IMG/VR virus record: IMGVR_UViG_3300042516_001705
Coordinates: 1-30,718 of that record
Length of the DNA: 30,718 nt
From: a virus
Reading direction: 5' to 3' (one strand)
Shown in pieces: positions 24,191-30,718 of this stretch. A program made the position numbers and the translations under genes. The notes beneath the pieces were generated by a model, which was given only the letters and a program-made list of their open reading frames with translations, was not told the DNA's origin and did no database searches. Position 1 is the first letter of the stretch. Every line of letters starts with the position of its first letter.

Positions 24191-26436
24191 TATGGATGTG
24201 TTGCTTTATATTCGTCAAATTCTACTTTGAGTTCTTGGATAGCTTTTACTAACATTGGAACTAATACTGATGTTTTGATAGTTTTATTTTTTGTTTTAAG
24301 ATCTACTTCAATAAGATTAGGAAATACTTCTTCAAATTCCTGTGCAATAAAACCTAATTGCTTTTCATTTTCTCCTATGAAATTAAAGTTTCTTACTTTA
24401 AGATTTAATAAATCATTTAATTTAGGAGTAGCGTTTACGATATTTTCTTTTAATTTTAAGTCAGAAATAGTACCATATACACCGGTTGCGTTGTAAGTTG
24501 AGCCTCCATTTTGCACATAAAATTTAGCGGTGCTAGATTCAGCATAAAAATGATATCCAACAGTAGTAGAGGTACTATAATAGTTAGCATCTCCTACACC
24601 AGTTGCTGATGCCATAATAGCTCCATTGGAACCAGCTACTTGAAGTGCGTAGCTACCGCCAGCAGATGCTTTATTAATTAAAACACAAGGTGTAACACTT
24701 GGGGTAGTAGTTGTTAAGCGCATTATTTCAGTAGCATTGCTTACATCAATAAAACGTAATACTGGAGTTGATGTACTTCCGTAAAGATCGATATAATAAC
24801 CAGTAGCATTATCTGATGCTCTACCAAAACTAACTTGTCCACCTTCGTTAGTTGAATCAACTCTACCTGCTTTAATTTCGCCGCCTACTACTTCGAGTAG
24901 TTGGCTTGGAGATGTAGTACCTATACCTACGTTACCGCTTGAAAGAATGGTCATTCGGGGATTAGCTCCTGTATAAAAAACTAAACTACCGCTACTATGA
25001 TATATTTGAGTATTAAAGTTTGCTGCACTATTAAAAACAACTGCTCCTGTACTTGTTAAAAATAAATCTCCTGTTGAAGTTAAAGAACTTGCCGTTACAC
25101 TACTTGAGAATGTAGCTGCTCCTGTAGATGATAATGATAATATATCAGCTGCACCAACACCCATTTTATAGAAATTCAAACTATCATTAACATAGTTATT
25201 GTAAATCTGCCATTTTTGGTCACTACCTTCCTTAAATTCTATAATTGGGTATCCGTCTGTATTAGCTTGTATTGTTAAAACACTAAAATTGGATGATGAA
25301 TTGTTAGTGTTTTGAATAATTAATCCTGCTCCATAACCCCCTGTACTTGTTACAATAGATGTCCCTCTTAATATTGAAGTACCACTTACATCAAGTTTAT
25401 ATGTATCATTAGTGTTTCCTATTGATAAATTACCAGAAGCGTTTAACGTCATTGCTTGGGTAAAGGATATAGCGTTACCTGCCGTTCCTGAAGGAGCTTG
25501 TGACCAATTTATTGAGCCATCTGTATTATGATAAGTTCTTGAAGCTGCAGCCGTTCCAATATATCTATAATTAGAACCATCATAGTAAGCATTTGCAATA
25601 ATTGAAGCATCGTTGCCTGTACTCCAAAAAGAAGCGTTCTTAACTTGTAATGCAGTAAAGCCACTTGCCCACGCACTCGGTGTAACTCCTAATCCTAAAT
25701 TGCCACCGCTTGTAATAATTGCTCTAAAAGTATTATTAGTTTCAAAAGATAATGAACCCGATTCTTGATTTGATATAGTACTATTTAATCCACTTTGAAA
25801 AATTAATAATCCGTCATTACTTGTAGTTCCTGTTGTTGGATTAGTAAATTGTAAAGCAGGGAAACTTGAATTAATTGTTAATTGTCTTTGTGGGCTAGTT
25901 GTTCCGATTCCTACATCCCCACTAAACGTGGCACCCACACCACTTAATGATCCACTTATACCAACACTACCTGTAATCGGATGAACATCACCTATAACAT
26001 TTCCTATTCTTACTCCAGTGTTTGTAACTTGTAATTCTGTACCTGTTGTTACAACAGTTAATGAACCAGTTAAATTTAACGAACCAGTAAATACATGAGT
26101 GTTATCTAATAAACTTCCAAATCTAGTTGAACCCGTAACAAAATCCACACTCGATGTAATCGTTTGAACTACTAACGTCTGCGCTGTTAACGTTCCAGGA
26201 GTTGTAATCGAACCAGTTACTGTTAATGAACCAGTCACCACCTGATTTCCAACAAAGGTGTTGGAACCTGTGGTTGCTGCGCTTGCAGTAAATGTTAACA
26301 TGCTCGCACTAAATGTATTTAGTGATGCTGTAGCAGCATTTAAAGAAGTTATGTTAGCGGCTGAGCCAGTAATGCTTAAAACATCAACACCGTTGACTGT
26401 GAATGAACCTGTTAATATGGGATTGTGTATAATCAT
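24190..26436 (-). CDS. Tail fiber 4 with C-terminal S74 chaperone domain (748 aa)
   Basis: The N-terminus MIIHNPILTGSFTVNG is the same class as fibers 3 and 5. A short helical Ala/Ser/Thr region (20-60) replaces the regular nonapeptide array. The T-A-Q-T-L-V-V-Q module lies at 78-107. The body includes a segment encoded by DNA nearly identical to part of fiber 1. The chaperone begins at Ser658 (SDLKLK, Lys663), with LGFIAQEFEEVFPNLI and a terminal helix; it is close to the chaperone of fiber 6. The start is 18 bases after the fiber 5 stop and no motif lies between, so fibers 6, 5 and 4 form one unit. Confidence 0.88.
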   Translation of the reverse strand: MIIHNPILTGSFTVNGVDVLSITGSAANITSLNAATASLNTFSASMLTFTASAATTGSNTFVGNQVVTGSLTVTGSITTPGTLTAQTLVVQTITSSVDFVTGSTRFGSLLDNTHVFTGSLNLTGSLTVVTTGTELQVTNTGVRIGNVIGDVHPITGSVGISGSLSGVGATFSGDVGIGTTSPQRQLTINSSFPALQFTNPTTGTTSNDGLLIFQSGLNSTISNQESGSLSFETNNTFRAIITSGGNLGLGVTPSAWASGFTALQVKNASFWSTGNDASIIANAYYDGSNYRYIGTAAASRTYHNTDGSINWSQAPSGTAGNAISFTQAMTLNASGNLSIGNTNDTYKLDVSGTSILRGTSIVTSTGGYGAGLIIQNTNNSSSNFSVLTIQANTDGYPIIEFKEGSDQKWQIYNNYVNDSLNFYKMGVGAADILSLSSTGAATFSSSVTASSLTSTGDLFLTSTGAVVFNSAANFNTQIYHSSGSLVFYTGANPRMTILSSGNVGIGTTSPSQLLEVVGGEIKAGRVDSTNEGGQVSFGRASDNATGYYIDLYGSTSTPVLRFIDVSNATEIMRLTTTTPSVTPCVLINKASAGGSYALQVAGSNGAIMASATGVGDANYYSTSTTVGYHFYAESSTAKFYVQNGGSTYNATGVYGTISDLKLKENIVNATPKLNDLLNLKVRNFNFIGENEKQLGFIAQEFEEVFPNLIEVDLKTKNKTIKTSVLVPMLVKAIQELKVEFDEYKATHP
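25383..25491 (-). repeat. 109-bp dispersed repeat, copy in fiber 4
   Basis: Differs at one base from 16561-16669. The adjoining upstream DNA at 25670-25705 also matches fiber 1 around 16861-16895, so the shared tract extends beyond the core. Confidence 0.85.
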
Positions 26437-26454
26437 CTTGTTATTTTATTTCTA

Positions 26455-28374
26455 TTAAACTATATCAGTTGAAATTGATGTTACAAAGCTATTTGTTGTT
26501 CTTGCAAATATAGAAATCCTATCTACATTCTGAGTAACTCCAAATGTTATTCTTAAAACAAGGTTTGTAGATGTATCTGTAGATAACGTTACATTACTTA
26601 ATGTAACCCCAGCTGTTGATACGCTTGTTATAGATACTCCGTTATCACTCATTCTATAAGTAATAACACCAAAAGCCGTTGTTGTTTGATTATTTCCATA
26701 AGCTCTACCTTGATATTCTACATATACTGTTCCACTATCATTGTTTCCTCCCCAGTTAGCATGGGTAATATTTAATCGAAGATCCGCTGTATAAGGACTT
26801 AGTGGAGATGCTAAACTCGCAAATTCCCTAATTGGTCCTCTTACAACTTCACCCCCACTTGTTATGCGCATACGTTCGGTGTTGTTAGTTTGGAATGTCA
26901 TTGGAATACTGCCATTCGTATATAAACCAAAAATCGCATTTGTATTATCCCAAGAAAGACCGCCTTTTACGGAAGTTGCATTTGCTATATCTACCCCGCA
27001 ATATTGCGAAGTTGTATCTAATAATAATTGAGTTCCATTTCCACCATTTATATGTAACTTGTAAGCTGGCGATGTAGTACCTATACCTACGTTACCTACC
27101 GAATTGATTCGCATTCTCTCGAAAAGTAAAGCACCATCTTCTCTCGTAGTTTCAAAAGATAAATAACCCGCAGTTGAACCATCTGAAGCATCTTCTTTTT
27201 TGCCGTGTATTCTACCGAAAGTAGCTATGGTTGTACTTCCAGTCCAATATCTACCTCCTAAAGAAAATGAACCTCCCCTATTTATAGCAGGACCTTCGTT
27301 AGATGTAATTAAAACATTTCCGTAAGTATTAAATGCTCCACCAAGAGCTTGATTTGCTCCTGATACTGTAAATAAAGTTTGTGGGCTAGTAGTACCTATA
27401 CCTACGTTGCCGCCATTAGTCATAGTCATTATGCGGGCGGCAGCATTATTTCTAAAAATAATTGAACCTGTCCCACTTGCTTGTAAAAATGTATCCCCAC
27501 TATCTGCTAGTAAAACATTGTTGCCACTAAATTGTAGCCAAGCAGATGCATTAATATTAAAAGTGTTTCCTATCGTTAAACTACTTGAGAATGTAGCTGC
27601 TCCTGTTGAGGCTATTGTTAATCTTGTAGTTTGACTTCCAATAGCAGCATTACCTGTTGCAAAATTTATACCTTCAAAACCACCGAGATTTAAAAAGTTT
27701 CCGTCTGTTGTAGGGGCATTTGCTGCACCTCTCCATATACCTACGTTTACAGTTGTTCCATTTGCTTCTCCAAGTCCAAGAATACCTTGTGCATTACCTG
27801 TAGCTACTTTAATAGTTCCTAAAACTTGTAAATTTGCAAATGGAGATGTAGTACCAATACCAACTAATCCACTTCCACTAACAAATAATCCGTTAGGATT
27901 TACTCTTAAGCTACCACTTATAATATGAGAATCTGTTAATGCATTTCCTAAATTCACTCCAGTAGCTCCTACTTGCAACTCAGTTCCTGTTGTTACAACA
28001 GCTAAAGATCCAGTCATACTTACTGAACCAGTAAATTGGTGTGTGTTTCCTAATATCGATCCAAAACGAGTTGAACCAGTAACAAAATCCACCGAGCTAG
28101 TAATCGTTTGTACAACTAACGTTTGTGCAGTTAGCGTTCCAGCAACCGTTAAAGCATCAGCGTATGATGCTGTTATTGCACGTGTAGCAAATGATGCTGA
28201 AGTGCTATTTAAAGCATAAGATGCGGATGTTGCATTTAATGCAAAAGATGCTGATGTTGCGCTCGCTGCAAACGATGCAGAAGCAACAGAGCCTGATAGC
28301 GTTATACTGCCTGAGGCTAGGATGTTGCCTGTTACTGTTAATGAACCTGAGATTATGGGTGAGTTAAGTATCAT
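26455..28374 (-). CDS. Tail fiber 5 without S74 domain (639 aa)
   Basis: The N-terminus MILNSPIISGSLTVTGN, the nonapeptide repeats (about 25-75), the T-A-Q-T-L-V-V-Q module (75-105) and the GNVGIGTTSP body are shared with its neighbours. After the last ERMRITSGG the protein diverges. Instead of S-D-x-x-x-K it ends in about 85 residues of beta-rich sequence (YVEYQGRAYGNN, FGVITYRMSDNG, then LVLRITFGV and ISIFARTT). This looks like a complete alternative tip domain, not a frameshifted S74: no chaperone-like sequence follows, because the next gene starts 18 bases on. It may fold without self-cleavage. Its start lies one base after the stop of fiber 6. Confidence 0.85.
   Translation of the reverse strand: MILNSPIISGSLTVTGNILASGSITLSGSVASASFAASATSASFALNATSASYALNSTSASFATRAITASYADALTVAGTLTAQTLVVQTITSSVDFVTGSTRFGSILGNTHQFTGSVSMTGSLAVVTTGTELQVGATGVNLGNALTDSHIISGSLRVNPNGLFVSGSGLVGIGTTSPFANLQVLGTIKVATGNAQGILGLGEANGTTVNVGIWRGAANAPTTDGNFLNLGGFEGINFATGNAAIGSQTTRLTIASTGAATFSSSLTIGNTFNINASAWLQFSGNNVLLADSGDTFLQASGTGSIIFRNNAAARIMTMTNGGNVGIGTTSPQTLFTVSGANQALGGAFNTYGNVLITSNEGPAINRGGSFSLGGRYWTGSTTIATFGRIHGKKEDASDGSTAGYLSFETTREDGALLFERMRINSVGNVGIGTTSPAYKLHINGGNGTQLLLDTTSQYCGVDIANATSVKGGLSWDNTNAIFGLYTNGSIPMTFQTNNTERMRITSGGEVVRGPIREFASLASPLSPYTADLRLNITHANWGGNNDSGTVYVEYQGRAYGNNQTTTAFGVITYRMSDNGVSITSVSTAGVTLSNVTLSTDTSTNLVLRITFGVTQNVDRISIFARTTNSFVTSISTDIV
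28150..28290 (-). repeat. Nonapeptide (27-nt) tandem repeats in fiber 5
   Basis: About five units of SASFALNAT / SASYALNST type at the N-terminal shaft. Confidence 0.75.
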
Positions 28375-28375
28375 A

Positions 28376-30460
28376 TTATTTATTTTCTAATTCTTGTACG
28401 CGTGCTGTTAGTTCTTGGATTGCTTTAATAAGCATAGGAACAAATACTGAATATCTTACAGATTTTGTTGTTGTACCTAAATCTATTTTTTTACCTGTTT
28501 CATTATCAGTTATAATATCAGGAGTTTCATAAACCATTGCAGGAAATATTTCTTCCAATTCTTGTGCAATTACTCCAAGCTGCTTTTTTGTATCATTTTT
28601 AAAATTAAAATTCTTTATTTTAACTTTAAGTAAATCATCAAGTTTTGGGGTTGTATCTATTATATTTTCTTTTAATTTTATATCAGACCACCCACTGTAT
28701 GAATTTGTTCTACTATCAACATCGCCATTAGAAAAAACAGCAAATTTTCCTTCTGTTGAATCAGAAGCATAAATAAACCAGTTAGTTGTGTTGTTAGGAC
28801 TTACATTAGGAAATGCAATTGAAATACCATAAGGATTTGATGATGCAGAATGTGTAAAACCAACAATACCCCAAGCTGCATTATTACTTCTTATTTCATG
28901 ATTTGGGTCTGTAGCTCCTGCATATGTTCCATTGTTACTTAATTTTAAAAATCCAGTAGCGGATATACGCATACGTTCGGTATCGTTAGTATAGAATATC
29001 AAAGGTAAATTTCTATACTCGGCTAATATTGTTCTTGTTGCATCAGAATATAAAAAACCTGCTCTTGAATTACCTCTGTTTAATTCTAATACTGCATCTG
29101 TTGCATTATTAATTGATAAACCAACTGAAGCACCAATTAAGTTTGGACTTGTAGTACCTATACCTACGTTACCATTTCCTTGAACTGTTAAAAATGTTGT
29201 ATTATTTGCAGCATTATTTACTCTAAATGCTACATCACTAGAATTTGTCCCACCTCTTACAATACCTCCGTAAGATTGTCCTGTTGTTGTGCTTCCCCAT
29301 ATACTTAATCCCCAATCATTTGCTGGTCCATAAGCCGTTACACTACTTGAAAATGTAGCTGCTCCGTTTCTATCTACTTTAAATACTTCTGCACTTGCGT
29401 TATTTGCTGATATTAAAGCAGTACTTGAACCACCCCAAGCGTGTGTAATTACTAAGGGAATATCTCCAATAGCATTACCTCTAAACCTTCCCGTACCTGA
29501 TACATCAAGTTTAAAAGTATCATTAGTGTTTCCTATTGATAAATTACCTGAAGCGTTTAACGTCATTGCTTGTGTAAAGGATATAGCGTTACCTGCCGTT
29601 CCTGAAGGAGCGGTATGCCATTCGTGTCCACCACCAGATTGCTGATACCTTGAAGCTGCACCTGTTGTAATATATTTAAAATCACTACCATCATAAACTG
29701 TATTAGCTGATACAATTATATAGTTATTACTTGAAGCAATAGCACTATAAGTATTGCCACCTAATTGTAATGCAGTAAATTGACTCCACGCACTCGGTGT
29801 AACTCCAATTCCAACATTACCACTTCCCATTACTTGTAAAAGTGTAGACGTTTCTGCTCTATTTCTTACCAATAAAGCAAAGTCGGTTGAATTTGTACCT
29901 GCTGAAATACCAACCCCAAAAGAAGTTGATGTTGTGTTCCCACCTAAAAAATATCCTGCAAAACTTCCTGCATCACCTCTTACATCTAATTTACCATTAA
30001 CAGGATTGTTTGTTGCAATACCAACATTTGTTCCATTATCATATACTAAGCTATCTCCTATTGTACTTGAACCTGTAAACTTAGGTAGGTAGTTTGTACT
30101 ACCACTTCCTAATACTACAGCAGTTCCGTTTGAGGTAATATTGCCTGCTAACGCTAATGAACCCGTTATACTAACACTCCCTGTAAATTGGTGAGTATTT
30201 CCAATTACCGATCCAAATCGCGTAGAGCCAGTAACAAAATCCACACTTGAAGTTATCGTTTGTACTACAAGTGTTTGTGCTGTAAGAGTATTTCTTACTA
30301 ATAAGTTATCTGCAGATGATGCAGTTGATGCATTCGTAGCGAACGAAGCCGAAGCAATAGAACCTGAAATAGTGACAGCACCTGTAGTTGTTAAGCTACC
30401 TGATACTATAACATTTCCTAGACTTGTTATCCCGTTACGGGCTATAAATTCATTTGGCAT
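28376..30460 (-). CDS. Tail fiber 6 with C-terminal S74 chaperone domain (694 aa)
   Basis: The N-terminus (MPNEFIARNGITSLGNVIVSGS) is a third class, with a motif (F-x-x-R-N-G-I) common at phage fiber starts. There is only a rudimentary nonapeptide region. The T-A-Q-T-L-V-V-Q module is at 56-83. The body contains the 109-bp-repeat segment and GNVGIGTTSP turns. The chaperone begins at Ser592 (SDIKLK, Lys597), followed by LGVIAQELEEIFPAMV and a terminal coiled coil. It is first in the fiber 6-5-4 unit, behind a motif copy and a GC-rich leader hairpin. Because it carries a distinct N-terminus it may occupy a different attachment site from the other fibers. Confidence 0.88.
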   Translation of the reverse strand: MPNEFIARNGITSLGNVIVSGSLTTTGAVTISGSIASASFATNASTASSADNLLVRNTLTAQTLVVQTITSSVDFVTGSTRFGSVIGNTHQFTGSVSITGSLALAGNITSNGTAVVLGSGSTNYLPKFTGSSTIGDSLVYDNGTNVGIATNNPVNGKLDVRGDAGSFAGYFLGGNTTSTSFGVGISAGTNSTDFALLVRNRAETSTLLQVMGSGNVGIGVTPSAWSQFTALQLGGNTYSAIASSNNYIIVSANTVYDGSDFKYITTGAASRYQQSGGGHEWHTAPSGTAGNAISFTQAMTLNASGNLSIGNTNDTFKLDVSGTGRFRGNAIGDIPLVITHAWGGSSTALISANNASAEVFKVDRNGAATFSSSVTAYGPANDWGLSIWGSTTTGQSYGGIVRGGTNSSDVAFRVNNAANNTTFLTVQGNGNVGIGTTSPNLIGASVGLSINNATDAVLELNRGNSRAGFLYSDATRTILAEYRNLPLIFYTNDTERMRISATGFLKLSNNGTYAGATDPNHEIRSNNAAWGIVGFTHSASSNPYGISIAFPNVSPNNTTNWFIYASDSTEGKFAVFSNGDVDSRTNSYSGWSDIKLKENIIDTTPKLDDLLKVKIKNFNFKNDTKKQLGVIAQELEEIFPAMVYETPDIITDNETGKKIDLGTTTKSVRYSVFVPMLIKAIQELTARVQELENK
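29503..29605 (-). repeat. 109-bp dispersed repeat, copy in fiber 6
   Basis: Same segment as 16567-16669 with a few substitutions, so older or faster diverging than the fiber 1 / fiber 4 pair. Confidence 0.8.
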
Positions 30461-30483
30461 ATACTAGTGCTTTGGTTCCCTGT

Positions 30484-30496
30484 CCCCAAAGCGGGG
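30484..30496 (-). promoter_or_regulatory. GC-rich hairpin in the leader of fiber 6
   Basis: CCCC-GCTTT-GGGG lies between the motif at 30502-30510 and the ATG at 30460. No U-run follows on the coding strand, so it is not a minus-strand terminator. It could stabilise the mRNA or shape translation. Confidence 0.35.
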
Positions 30497-30501
30497 TTTT
30501 A

Positions 30502-30510
30502 TATAAATAT
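30502..30510 (-). promoter_or_regulatory. Intergenic motif ATATTTATA before fiber 6
   Basis: Exact coding-strand ATATTTATA, 41 bases upstream of the ATG at 30460, directly after the stop of the edge gene. Confidence 0.5.
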
Positions 30511-30512
30511 TT

Positions 30513-30718
30513 TTAAATAAATGTTGCTGTACTCTTTATACGCCATCCTGATGTATTAGTTTGAACATTAAATTGTACATCACCTGATACTACTATAACT
30601 GAACTAGTTACAGCTGTTGTTGTACCAATATCAGCAGTTGATACGTCGTTAAATTCTACTGTTCCACCGTTCCATACAGCTGTTACTTGACCTGCTCTAG
30701 CGTTTGAACCACTAGCTG
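30513..30718 (-). CDS. C-terminus of another fiber-like structural protein, cut by window edge
   Basis: The last 67 codons of a gene entering from the right, ending with TAA at 30513-30515. The readable part (SNARAGQVTAVWNGGTV, then FNDVSTADIG and VSGDVQFNVQ, ending WRIKSTATFI) is a beta-rich Thr/Val/Ser-rich domain of the kind found at the tips of phage fibers and related structural proteins (N-A-R-A-G-x-V-x-A-V-W-N). It is not an S74 chaperone end. The bulk of the protein lies outside the window. Confidence 0.65.
   Translation of the reverse strand, partial: ASGSNARAGQVTAVWNGGTVEFNDVSTADIGTTTAVTSSVIVVSGDVQFNVQTNTSGWRIKSTATFI

Larger units (their letters stand above)
15874..26880 (-). repeat. 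Near-identical ~30-bp segments encoding ERMRITSGG
   Basis: Plus-strand text CACTTGTTATGCGCATACGT recurs at about 15880, 18476, 18776, 20610, 20822 and 26856, with a partial copy near 28963. Several copies extend into an adjoining CCTATACCTACGTTACC stretch encoding GNVGIG. Confidence 0.85.
17261..30290 (-). repeat. Seven dispersed copies of the ~90-bp TAQTLVVQ module
   Basis: Copies lie at 17261-17350, 19611-19700, 21827-21916, 23509-23596, 26113-26200, 28057-28147 and 30209-30290. Each encodes T-A-Q-T-L-x-V-Q-T-I-T-S-S-x-D-F-V-T-G-S-T-R-F-G-S. Fiber 3 has two. It marks the junction between shaft and body in every fiber. Confidence 0.9.

Noticed and set aside
14951-30460. Diversity-generating retroelement acting on the fibers
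   Set aside because: No reverse transcriptase, and no template/variable repeat pair with adenine-specific changes. The differences between repeats are not biased that way.
30484-30500. Plus-strand terminator (GC hairpin followed by TTTT)
   Set aside because: Nothing on the plus strand would be terminated there. The four-T tail is short, so it is recorded as a leader hairpin instead.
7723-30510. T4-type late promoters (TATAAATA) driving plus-strand transcription
   Set aside because: The box does appear on the plus strand at the intergenic motifs, but no plus-strand genes follow. Spacing to minus-strand starts fits better.

Overview
The window is part of the virion-structure region of a contractile-tailed (myovirus-type) bacteriophage. 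Every gene I can support lies on the minus strand, so transcription runs from high to low coordinates. The DNA is AT-rich. Start codons are preceded by A-rich leaders rather than Shine-Dalgarno sequences. Together with the composition and the fiber style, this suggests a Bacteroidetes (flavobacterium-like) host; the host is an inference. I see no integrase, tRNA, CRISPR array or IS element, so there is no sign of a prophage.

Layout in transcription order. (1) 30718-14951: the C-terminus of one fiber-like gene, then six large paralogous tail-fiber genes filling about half the window, with one 64-codon gene among them. Five of the six end in an intramolecular chaperone domain (peptidase S74 / endosialidase type) with an intact S-D-x-x-x-K signature; 26455-28374 has a different end. 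They share near-identical DNA segments and nonapeptide shaft repeats. (2) 14948-13300: five small genes: a conserved phage protein, a membrane-anchored Lys/Ala-rich protein with an EF-hand-like loop, an unrecognised 153-residue protein, a zinc ribbon and a coiled coil. (3) 13224-7739: the tail tube engine: sheath, tube, a T4 gp26/gp51-like protein with a probable translational frameshift, and the tape measure. (4) 7708-1304: the baseplate block: an 82-residue protein, a 624-residue structural protein, a LysM wedge-like protein, a 1183-residue hub-like protein with a C-terminal tail lysozyme, and a 138-residue protein. (5) 1267-1: a family A DNA polymerase cut by the window edge, identified by translating the minus strand.

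Genes within blocks abut or overlap by 1-8 bases. Nearly all larger gaps carry the same coding-strand sequence, ATATTTAT(A/T), 14-43 bases before a start codon. At three gaps (before sheath, chaperone and tape measure) it directly follows a terminator-like hairpin with a U-run. This implies several transcription units, each with its own promoter-like element.

The most interesting observations are the probable +1 (or -2) frameshift joining the gp26/gp51-like gene to an ORF before the tape measure, the mosaic six-fiber array, the recurrent intergenic motif, and the unusual active-site residues of the DNA polymerase.
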